This document shows, in pieces, positions 26,201-33,949 of a DNA stretch of 64,000 bases. Positions within the stretch are counted from its first letter, which is position 1. Each line of letters opens with the position of its first letter. This stretch comes from Symsagittifera roscoffensis (Eukaryota; Xenacoelomorpha; Acoela; Convolutidae): contig NC_087065.1 in assembly GCF_963678635.1 (NCBI RefSeq), positions 64,478,553 to 64,542,552 on the forward strand, read 5' to 3'. The notes under the pieces were generated by a model. It was not told where the DNA came from. It was given only the letters and a program-made list of their open reading frames with translations, and did not search any database. The translations under genes were made by a program, and so were the position numbers.

Positions 26201-29200
26201 TTCAATCAAGATCTGCTGGCTCAACATTTCCAACACCACCATGTGCTCGGGGTAGTTCCTCTCGCAGAAATCGGCAATGACCGATCCTACAACAGACTCT
26301 CATTGGTCGGTAACAAGAATGCTTCACTTATTGGAAACGTAATTTCCGCCAATAGACCCTTTTTCTATCTCTTGTTATGGTTTTGGGTCAATTGCAAGAT
26401 CACTTACCTTGTTTCCACGCTGATCGCAGTGAAAAATTGGTGCCCAAACTCTGGTAGTTCAAGTGAATTTAAGCTACTCATTCTTGAAATGAAACGAAAA
26501 AAGGTGGGTATTTTCACAGTTGTGCTGGTGTAGCAGTCCGCTAGGATTTTAACATCACTCCTGTCCTTCTCTGTGATGACAGCAAACCACGCAACTAGAT
26601 CTTCTTTCTGAAACGTCTCAACTTACACGCGAGAGCTTACGTAACATTTGTTTAATCCTCCGCTACCCTCAAGATCTGACAAGTACCTGACTCTAGTTTC
26701 AATCGCTTCACTTCCGATTTCCTTTCCTTCAAATTCGTTTGATGAGGTAGCATCAATTAGTGGACTACGTTGACATCCCCTAGAAATTCATCTTGTCTAG
26801 TAAAAAGCCTGTTTTTGTCGGTGTTTTCTACTTTCATACACTATTCTTGTCGTACAGTTTTCAGACGCTCGCATTTCGGAACTTAGAATGTTTTTTCAAT
26901 CAAGATCTGCTGGCTCAACATTTCCAACACCACCATGTGCTCGTGGTAGTTCCTCTCGCAGAAATCGGCAATGACCGATCCTACAACAGACTCTCATTGG
27001 TCGGTAACAAGAATGCTTCACTTATTGGAAACGTAATTTCCGCCAATAGACCCTTTTTCTATCTCTTGTTATGGTTTTGGGTCAATTGCAAGATCACTTA
27101 CCTTGTTTCCACGCTGATCGCAGTGAAAAATTGGTGCCCAAACTCTGGTAGTTCAAGTGAATTTAAGCTACTCATTCTTGAAATGAAACGAAAAAAGGTG
27201 GGTATTTTCACAGTTGTGCTGGTGTAGCAGTCCGCTAGGATTTTAACATCACTCCTGTCCTTCTCTGTGATGACAGCAAACCACGCAACTAGATCTTCAT
27301 TCTGAAACGTCTCAACTCACACGCAAGAGCTTAAGTAACATTTGTTTAATCCTCCGCTCCCCTCAAGATCTGACAAGTACCTGAATCTTGTTTCAATCGC
27401 TTCGCTTCCGAATTCCTTTCCTTCAAATTCGTTTGATGGGGTAGCATCAATTAGTGGACTACGTTGAGATCCCCTAGATATTCATTTTGTCCAATCAAAA
27501 ACCTGATTTTCTTGGTATTTCCTACAGTATTCTTGTTCGTTCCAGCTCAGTGTCGTCCTGTCCAAAACACTGATCAGGCTGACGTGAATAAATGATTGTC
27601 GGAAGGCAGCCGTTAGTGGATTGAGCAATGCGATTATTGCCGCTGGTCCATAGAGACAAGTTAATACCTCCCTAAATCCTCGAATCACTCCAAGAGGATC
27701 TGACCTCATGGCCAGACACAAGTCCTTGAGTAAAAGCGTGCCACCGTTGACCTTCATTAATTCTTCTCTCATCTTAGACTTGGTTTCCCTTTTAGCCCTG
27801 TGTCAATTCTGCTTCAAGAGAAACTACAGCAGCAGCCTTTTTAGTTCCGCGGCACACTTAATGAGAAGGCATCAGTGTTCGGATGGGTTCGGCCCATTGC
27901 CATTGGGGGCATAGGCGAAGTTTCAATGCTAGGTTTCCGTGTGTCAAGAGACTCGTTCCGTGTGTCAAGAGTGTTTACTTTTCATGGATCCTCAAACTTT
28001 CTACTCCCCTGCTGAACAAAAAGGCCGGTCTCGGTTTCAACAGGCTCCTTGGAAACACAAGCTTCATTTGCTCGTGCTTCACTTCCGAATATTTTTCCTT
28101 GAGTTTCGTGTTTGAGGTAGCATCAACTCGTGAACTACGTTGACATCCCCTAGAAATTCAGCTTGTCTAGTAAAAAGCCTGTTTTTGTCGGTTGTTTTCT
28201 ACTTTCCTACACTATTCTTGTCCTACAGTTTTCAGACGCTCGCATTTCGGAACTTAGAATGTTTTTTCAATCAAGTTCTGCTGGCTCAACATTTCCAACA
28301 CCACCGTGTGCTCGGGGTAGTTGCTCTCGCAGAAATTGGCAATGACCGATCCTACAACAGACTCTCATTGGTCGGTAACAAGTATGCTTCACTTATTGGA
28401 AACGTCATTTCCGCCAATAGACCCTTTTTCTATCTCTTGTTATGGTTTTGGGTCAATTGCAAGATCACTTACCTTTTTTCCACGCTGATCGCAGTGAAAA
28501 ATTGGTGCCCAAACTCTGGTAGTTCAAGTGAATTTAAGCTACTCATTCTTGAAATGAAACGAAAAAAGGTGGGTATTTTCACAGTAGTGCTGGTGTAGCA
28601 GTCCGCTAGGATTTTAACATCACTCCTGTCCTTCTCTGTGATGACAGCAAACCACGCAACTAGATCTTCATTCTGAAACATCTCAACTCACACGCAAGAG
28701 CTTTGCTTAATCCTCCGCTCCCCTCAAGATCTGACAAGTACCTGACTCTAGTTTCAATCGCTTCACTTCCGATTTCCTTTCCTTCAAGTTCGTTTGATGA
28801 GGTAGCATCAATTAGTGGACTACGTTGAGATCCCCTAGATATTCATTTTGTCCAATCAAAAGCCTGATTTTCTCGGTGTTTCCTACAGTATTCTTGTTCG
28901 TTCCAGCTCAGTGTCGTCCTGTCCAAAACACCGATCAGGCTGACGTGAATAAATGAGTGTCGGAAGGCAGCCGTTAGTGGATCGGGCAAAGCGATTGTTG
29001 CTGCTGGTCCATAGAGACAAGTTTATACCTCCCTAAATCCTCGAATCAATCCAAGAGGATCTGACGTCATGGCCAGACACAAGTCCTTGAGTAAAAGCGT
29101 GCCACCGTTGACCTTCATTAATTCTTCTCTCATCTTAGACTTGGTTTCCCTTTCAGCCCTGTGTCAATTCTGCTTCAAGAGAAAGTCCAGTAGCAGCGTT

Positions 29201-29575
29201 TTTAGTCCCGCGGCACACTTAATGAGTAGGCATCAGTGTTCGGATGGGTTCGGCCCATTGCCATTGGGTGCATAGGCGAAGTTTTAATGCTAGGTTTCCA
29301 TGTGTCAAGAGACTCGTTCCGTGTGTCAAGAGTGTTTACTTTTCATGGATCCTCAAACTTTCTACTCCCCTGCTGAACAAAAAGGCCGGTCTCGGTTTCA
29401 ACAGGCTCCTTGGAAACACAAGCTTCATTTGCTCGTGCTTCACTTCCGAATTTCTTTCCTTGAGTTTCGTGTTTGAGGTAGCATCAATTCGTGAACTACG
29501 TTGACATCCCCTAGAAATTCATCTTGTCTAGTAAAAAGCCTGTTCTCAGTATCTGATTCAATTCTGCCCCTGACA

Positions 29576-29977
29576 TCAATAAAACGAGTGTTTTTGACCA
29601 GAACCGTTCGTCAAAACTGGCGAGAACCGTTCGTATTCGCAGCTCGCGACTAGTTCATTTTTCGCGGCATTGGGGTCCCCTCTATCATAGACAACTAGTG
29701 CCTTGGTTGTTTTGGTCTCGTGTCTTAAGCTGTGTCTGTTATTACCAAGTTCTATGTATCCAGAAAGTTGACGACAGCCCACAGTTGAAGAGGGACGGCC
29801 ATCCGTATTCTGGCCATGTGCGTCCTGTCTTTTTGCGGTTCCACGACGGGATCTGGGCTCCCTGGTTCTATCAGCATCCAATTTTGTAGGTCTATATTCT
29901 TGATCCTCTCTAGATATCTTGGCTTGCTCGAGTTTTTTTGAGGGCGTCCCGAGGCTCTTATGAGACAAGATTTTCAA
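29576..29977 (-). pseudogene. Linker-region remnant of copy 2
   Basis: A 133-codon minus-strand frame, hydrophilic and rich in Arg, Lys and Thr, with no recognised domain. It follows the SGNH-linker remnant at 30,004-30,333 and ends about 30 bp from the satellite boundary. Its first 25 codons (LGTPSKKLEQAKISRE) resemble the end of the upstream frame (SGRPQESWSKSRFLER). That comes from a roughly 70-bp diverged direct repeat at about 29,896-29,970 and 30,044-30,114. It may be a frameshifted continuation of the same gene. Confidence 0.4.
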
Positions 29978-30003
29978 GCGAAAGCTTTTCTGTTTTAGTG
30001 ACT

Positions 30004-30333
30004 CTATGAGCTCCTACCTGAACGCCAACTTTTTTGGTCTTGATTCTTGATCCTTTCTAGAAATCTTGACTTACTCCAGCTTTCTTGAGGGCGTCCCGAG
30101 GTTCTTATGTCGCCTCCTTGTTGCCCCGTTGAGGCTGACTCTGTCATCGAGCTCTGAGAGTTAAGATATCCTCTTATTTCATTCTCGTGCAAAGTGGAGC
30201 CAAGAAGCCTGCTCCTGCTACTTTCAGAGCTGTCTCTGGAGTCTTTTCGCTCTCCCACTCTAGAACCAGTAGATCTTGTCAGGGAGAAACGTGGGTCCCG
30301 AGGCGGAACAAAAGTGAAGCGTCCGGTCTCCAC
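30004..30333 (-). pseudogene. Ser/Arg-rich linker after the SGNH domain, copy 2
   Basis: A 109-codon minus-strand frame that is open upstream to about 30,352 (SSRLEGDLVETGRFTF). It continues the gene that was reading through the SGNH domain before the inserted element at 30,462-31,373. It is rich in Ser, Arg and Thr with no fold I recognise. By position it equals the linker following the SGNH domain in copy 1 at 49,640-49,232. It probably never acted alone, because the listed ATG lies inside a longer frame. Confidence 0.5.
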
Positions 30334-30353
30334 TAAATCCCCCTCTAGTCTAC

Positions 30354-30462
30354 TTGAATATCTTATTCAGCCTCATTGAAGATCTTAACAAAGTGCTGCT
30401 TGAAGATCTTATTCAGCCTGCTTGAAGATCTTATCAAAGTGCTGCTTGAAGATCTTATTCAC
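30354..30462. repeat. 23-bp tandem repeat within coding sequence
   Basis: Alternating 22- and 24-bp halves, TTGAAGATCTTATTCAGCCTGC-like and TTGAAGATCTTATCAAAGTGC-like, give about two and a half 46-bp units. On the minus strand they read as repeats of NKIFKQHFDKIFKQAE. This is an expansion of a short stretch of the SGNH-containing gene directly beside the inserted element. In-frame stops between units show it is not functional now. Confidence 0.85.
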
Positions 30463-30474
30463 CCGGGTCGAGAT

Positions 30475-30690
30475 CCCGCTCAAAAACCGCTCAAGATTTG
30501 AGCGGTTTGAGCGGTTTTCTAGCAAGATTTGAGCGGTTTGAGCGGTTTGGGCGATTTGGGCGTTTTTTTTGGAAAAACCGCTCAAACCGCTCAAATCTTG
30601 CTTAAAAAACCGCTCAAAAACCGCTCATTTCTTGCGGTGATTTTTGAACGGTTTTTCAAGCAAGATTTGAGCGGTTTTTGAACGGTCTTA
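30475..30690. repeat. Left subterminal CCGCTCAAA / TTTGAGCGG cluster
   Basis: About a dozen copies of the 9-10 bp motif occur in both orientations, often paired as ACCGCTCAAACCGCTCAAAT or its complement, with AGCAAGATTTGAGCGG as a recurring longer form. The mixed orientation allows several competing hairpins. The region mirrors a similar cluster at 31,166-31,345. Confidence 0.9.
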
Positions 30691-30832
30691 CCCCAAACCC
30701 CCCCGCCCCAACTTACCCCCCCCCCCCCGCCAACGTACTCCCTCCCCGCAACGTACCCCCCTTTACGTATCCAACATTCAACAACCCCCCCCCCCCACCA
30801 ACGTACCCCCCCCCCCCAACGTACCCCCCAGC
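30688..30832. repeat. C-rich minisatellite (CAACGTAC plus C-tract)
   Basis: Runs of 5-14 cytosines alternate with CAACGTAC, CAACTTAC or similar 8-mers. The minus strand therefore has at least six G-runs of five or more within 145 bases, which would favour G-quadruplex formation. C-tract lengths in assembled sequence are often wrong, so exact counts should not be trusted. Confidence 0.9.
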
Positions 30833-31075
30833 TTTCTAAAACCCTAGATGCCTGAAAACTCTTTAGGTCCTGGTCGTTACGCGTTGCAAATCCACTCTCA
30901 AAGGATTGCCTTCGAGGATTTGGGACGGTCCTAGTCTCTCTTTCACCCCTGAACTAGGAGTGGGCGCACTAGGAGTTAGGGGACATCTAACTCTAGCAAG
31001 GGACATCAACTCTAAAACATTGAACATATTCAGTAGAACAATAGAACAAAAGAACGAGTATTAAGCTTCCAGCAA

Positions 31076-31148
31076 GGCGGCATAGCCTAACGGATAAGGC
31101 GTCTGACTTCGAATCACAAGATTGCGGGTTCGAATCCCTCTGTGGGCG
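31076..31148 (+). tRNA. tRNA-Arg (anticodon TCG), probably a pseudogene or mobile-element head
   Basis: The 73-base sequence has the cloverleaf order. The D arm is GCC...GGC around TAACGGATAA. The anticodon stem-loop is TCTGA-CTTCGAA-TCACA with anticodon TCG, and the T arm is GCGGG-TTCGAAT-CCCTC. The B box GGTTCGAATCC (31127-31137) is a perfect consensus and the A box TAGCCTAACGG (31083-31093) is near consensus. T-runs at 31151-31155 and 31157-31164 would terminate Pol III. The acceptor stem has about two mismatches, the anticodon stem one C-C and the T stem one C-T, so a fully functional tRNA is doubtful. It lies in the centre of the inserted element, so it could drive Pol III transcription of it. 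Confidence 0.65.
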
Positions 31149-31165
31149 ACTTTTTATTTTTTTTA

Positions 31166-31345
31166 TTTTGCGCGGTTTTTGAGCGGTTTTTTTAGATAAA
31201 CCGCTCAAAACCGTTCAAATCTTGCGCGGTTTTTGAGCGGTTTTTTTAGATAAACCGTTCAAAAACCGCTCAAACCGCTCATTTTGAAGCAAGATTTTGA
31301 GCGTAATTGTCTAAAAAAACCGCTCAAACCGCTCAAATCTTGCTT
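31166..31345. repeat. Right subterminal GAGCGG cluster
   Basis: Two near-identical copies of GCGCGGTTTTTGAGCGG followed by TTTTTTTAGATAAACCG sit side by side, followed by inverted CCGCTCAAACCGCTCAAAT copies. The cluster mirrors the left one and leads into the terminal inverted repeat at 31361-31373. Confidence 0.9.
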
Positions 31346-31374
31346 CAAATTAGGTGAAAAATCTCGACTCGGGC

Positions 31375-31830
31375 AGCCATCCAATGTCTTTAAGATGATT
31401 GAAGTGGAAGCCGACTGAAAATGAGGCCTCCGGTAGGGATTCCTCCATCTTACTAGCCTCGTCTAGAAGTAGTAACACAGCAGGATGCTTTGCCGCTGGA
31501 TGTCTCGTATCGCGCCGTTAATGTTACGTACTCTCTCTTTCATAGTTATCCGGCTGTCATGCTTGTTCATGTTGAATGGCACGGGGCATATCGTGAGTAT
31601 CGTCGGGTATAGGTAGATCGTCACCTCTTGCATCAGGCAGTCCATTTTGTCTCACAACCTCTACACACAACACTAATTCCAATGATCTCTGTCACAGTGT
31701 GTGGTTTCCTGATCTTTAGCATTCCCAGAGAGGCCAACATCTGAGACTTACCTGCACCCAAAAAAAAATCCGATAAGCCAATGAGCTCTCACTCGAGTAC
31801 GGACTCTGACGAGGTTCTCATCAGTTATCA
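31375..31830 (-). pseudogene. SGNH/GDSL-hydrolase-like domain remnant, copy 2
   Basis: Minus-strand translation gives GAGKSQMLASLGML, then KPHTVTEIIG, then a frame containing TIYLYPTILTICPVPF and ERVRNINGAIRDI (31,645-31,463), and finally VGFHFNHLKDIGW near 31,400. The order matches the SGNH region of copy 1: GGATLAQLF, MILLGTNN, LTICTVP, RHNERVISWNN, DGIHF. The GTNN block has decayed to GISVV and the Asp of the last D-x-x-H block to Val, so catalysis is lost. The inserted element begins right after GWLP. Confidence 0.6.
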
Positions 31831-32028
31831 AGTGAATCGCGCTCTCGGGTATTCGTGCTTTGACGAGTAATCCATCCATGCAGAGTCTACAAAAATTTTC
31901 GCTCTGTAATGTCGGTGATAACTGCCGTTCACGTCTTTCTTGTAGTTAGAGACAATTGGTACTTGCAAGGGGTTGATCTTACCTGTTCCTTCAGGAAATG
32001 ACTTATTGGGCATTTTGCTTTGCCTCAA
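31828..32028 (-). pseudogene. Upstream flank of the copy 2 SGNH domain
   Basis: A 66-codon minus-strand frame without a recognised fold lies between the coiled-coil remnant and the SGNH-like domain. By position it belongs to the segment preceding the SGNH blocks. Nothing in it is diagnostic, and frameshifts probably separate it from both neighbours. Confidence 0.25.
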
Positions 32029-32269
32029 GCGCGATGCCCAGCGATTAATGGGCTACCACCGGCAGGTAAGCTCACGCTTATCGATAAGGGCCCGGCTAGT
32101 TGTGTCACTAGGAAGCACACGGACCGCGTTGGTTCAGGTGGCGTCCACGCTTCTAAGTCCGCGCTTATCCGCTCGTGAGCCACTCTATTTACGTTAAAAC
32201 GCCCCGCTGCTCTTGCGTTACGTCATTGTCTATTCTTTACTCTGGGCTTGAACGAGTCATTTAGGGCTG

Positions 32270-32540
32270 ACTCGTTGCCACTTGTTCTGCCGTTTTCTTC
32301 TCCACACTCCTAGTAGTTTCCTGATGCAGTTGCTGGACCTGTTCTAGCTCAACTTTTGCTTGATCTTGCTCACTCTGGATACGTTCTAGATCTCATTCAA
32401 AAGCAGTGGTATAGACCTTAGTCTGTTGATCCCGAACCGTTGAGGGAGCTTTCCCGACCGGTTCAGCTCCAGTCCTCGTCATCGGCCAGAGCTCGTCATC
32501 TCCACTCCCCTGCAATATACTCGGTGCTGTAACTCAAGCC
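32270..32540 (-). pseudogene. Coiled-coil segment of the extra gene, copy 2
   Basis: Minus-strand frame with one internal TGA. After GDDELWPMTRTGAEPVGK and a short linker comes an uninterrupted helix-forming run, ERIQSEQDQAKVELEQ then VQQLHQETTRSVEKKTAEQ, with heptad spacing. Copy 1 has an equivalent coiled coil at about 50,990-50,780 just before its SGNH domain. Coiled coils also precede esterase-type domains in some retroelement proteins; whether the role here is the same is not known. Confidence 0.5.
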
Positions 32541-32989
32541 GGGAATTCTGGCCAAGTCGTGTTCTCTCAAGCCTTCATCAATGCTCCAAGATATCAACCT
32601 AGTCTACTCCTAGTTGAGATTCCTTCAGATGTGTAACTCTCCATCAAAAGCTTTTCCATGGCTGACGACCTCTACTCGCTATTTGGCTTTAGTTGCAATA
32701 CGACATTCAACATTCAATTACCACACATTCATCCAATTGGATGTAATTGAGATCTCTCAAGCGTTTATATAAGTCATCCAGCTATGTCTTGTTCAAGCCG
32801 CTGTGACTGACTTCTAGAAGCGATCTGCCTTTCTCTAAAATTATTAACTCAAGAACTCCAACCTAGAAGTATCAACTCAATCAAAAAACACCAACGCACG
32901 ATTGCCCTTTTCGGAAATTGCTCACCTCCAAAATAACAAACTCAAAAATTTTCAACACAAGTAATTTTTTGTGCTTGCTCTTGTCCGTT

Positions 32990-33350
32990 AAGCTTCAGAA
33001 ACCATTAATCTCCGCTATGATTCTTGAATTTTTTTTTGTATGGTTAACAATGAACTTGAAAACAAAAGATGCTCAATAGCTTGTGCCCAATCAAATTCTG
33101 CTAGGGGCGAAAGAAAGAGAGCCAGCAAGCTAGGAAGGTTAAAGAAACTACAGTTGTTGTCAATAACCACTTTCTTAAGATTAAGTTTTGTTTTCAGATT
33201 CCTATCCAATCAATGTTGAAATTAATCAATTGCTATGTCAGCTCATTTCACTTCTCCTGGTGCAGTCCCATGTTAAATGTCCCTTGATGGGTTCCTAAAT
33301 GTACCGCTATTTTTTTCAGCAAAGATCACATGCTGGATAGCATAATGTTC
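32990..33350 (-). pseudogene. Possible macro-domain remnant, copy 2
   Basis: Minus-strand pieces around HLGTHQGTFNMGLHQ (about 33,300) and PSLLALFLSPLAEFDWAQ (frame 33015-33209) loosely resemble a macro fold. They lie between integrase and coiled coil, where copy 1 has its macro domain at 52,391-51,861. The likeness rests on position and a few residues only, so this call is weak. Confidence 0.25.
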
Positions 33351-33629
33351 TCCTGGATTCAACCTGCTTCTATTTGGATCTTAAGCCGGCAGTGAAACTT
33401 CTTTCACTCCTCTCTCGACCAAAAATTCCCTTAGTCGACCCAATGCCATTACGACGAGCATCAGAACCACTGAGTTCTTGTCGCTGCAATTTGCTACCTG
33501 GAAAGACTGGTATTTGCCAGGTGTTTGTGACACTCTGGAAAGGAATGCTTCGATTTCATCTGGATTTGTCTGTTCAAGAGCTCCACTTTTTGGTTTGGTC
33601 TTCTGAAGTTTGATTCTAATCTTGTCTTG

Positions 33630-33945
33630 ATGCTCATATCTGCGATAATTCTTCCGTTTTTTTTGTATCGATTACGAAATTGTCCTCATATCTATTTCAT
33701 GCCATGCTTGTTTTCTTTTTTCCCCCATCTTGTTTTCCTTGTCAGAGGGTTGTTGGAATTACCGAATTCTGTACTTCATCTTGTTCGGGTTCTCTCCAGT
33801 CTTCCTACACATAGTAACCATCTTCCGAATTTACCTGATTCCTCTCGTTGACACTCGAGCTCGTTGCCTCGTTACCGTCATTTTTCGCCCTAGTTTTTTT
33901 CTCGCTTACTTCGCAAGCTGGTTCCACTTGTTAATCTATGCTCTC
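33630..33945 (-). pseudogene. pol: Integrase C-terminal acidic tail, copy 2
   Basis: Minus-strand reading continues from EWCIPK into EPACEVSEKKTRAKNDGNE and then acidic, frame-broken sequence. Copy 1 has DWCIPADMEEGDY followed by DPACEVNEKGTRGKNDGND at the same place (about 53,150-53,040). This collinearity outside the catalytic domain shows that the two copies share the same long C-terminal extension. Confidence 0.7.
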
Positions 33946-33949
33946 TATA

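Larger units (their letters stand above)
1..29544. repeat. Satellite array derived from a retroelement gene
   Basis: A continuous head-to-tail array fills the first 29.5 kb and runs off the left edge of the window. Every unit carries the same landmarks: a CCCCTAGATATTCAT-like site, TGCTCGGGG followed by TTGCTCTCGCAGAAA, AACAAGTATGCTTCACTTATTG, TTTCCACGCTGATCGC and CAGTTGTGCTGGTGTAGCA. Three unit types follow one another: 568 bp, about 690 bp and about 1,369 bp. Read on the minus strand the units are decayed coding sequence related to the extra gene of the gypsy-type element at 43-51 kb. Neighbouring units are nearly identical by eye, which indicates recent homogenisation. The array stops sharply at 29,544 against copy 2 of that element. 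No independent gene is supported inside it. Confidence 0.97.
9047..29544. repeat. Composite higher-order satellite units (about 1,369 bp)
   Basis: Each unit joins an approximately 690-bp monomer to an approximately 675-bp block with extra coding sequence. The block landmark (TTCATTTTGTCCAATCA-like) starts near 9,057, 11,548, 13,116, 14,485, 15,855, 17,225, 18,593, 19,953, 21,321, 22,683, 24,048, 25,418, 27,482 and 28,843, mostly 1,360-1,371 bp apart. Exceptions are 9,057-11,548, which includes two 568-type monomers, 11,548-13,116, which carries a patch of foreign monomer, and 25,418-27,482, where one block is missing. The head and tail of the extra block still match ordinary monomer sequence, so the composite probably arose by recombination between monomers. 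The last unit is cut at 29,544. Confidence 0.95.
30462..31373. mobile_element. Inserted non-autonomous element with terminal inverted repeats and a tRNA-Arg-like core
   Basis: The ends are CCCGGGTCGAGAT (30462-30474) and ATCTCGACTCGGG (31361-31373), which are reverse complements at 12 of 13 positions. Just inside each end lie dense clusters of CCGCTCAAA and TTTGAGCGG motifs in both orientations (30,475-30,690 and 31,166-31,345). The middle holds C-rich minisatellite DNA and a tRNA-Arg-like sequence. The flanking minus-strand coding sequence reads GWLP on one side and NKIFKQHF on the other, consistent with insertion into the SGNH-containing gene. Both flanks show CA next to the ends, a possible 2-bp target duplication. 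No transposase frame is present. The class of DNA transposon cannot be named from this. Confidence 0.7.

Noticed and set aside
1-29544. CRISPR-like or bacterial repeat array
   Set aside because: Units are 0.57-1.37 kb without short repeats and unique spacers, and all flanking elements are eukaryotic.
30700-30830. Telomere-like repeat
   Set aside because: C-runs are irregular in length and separated by CAACGTAC, not a regular 5-8 bp telomere unit.
30993-31208. 71-codon minus-strand frame across the tRNA (RPQRDSNPQSCDSKSDAL)
   Set aside because: It is the antisense of the tRNA-like gene, a well-known source of false proteins.
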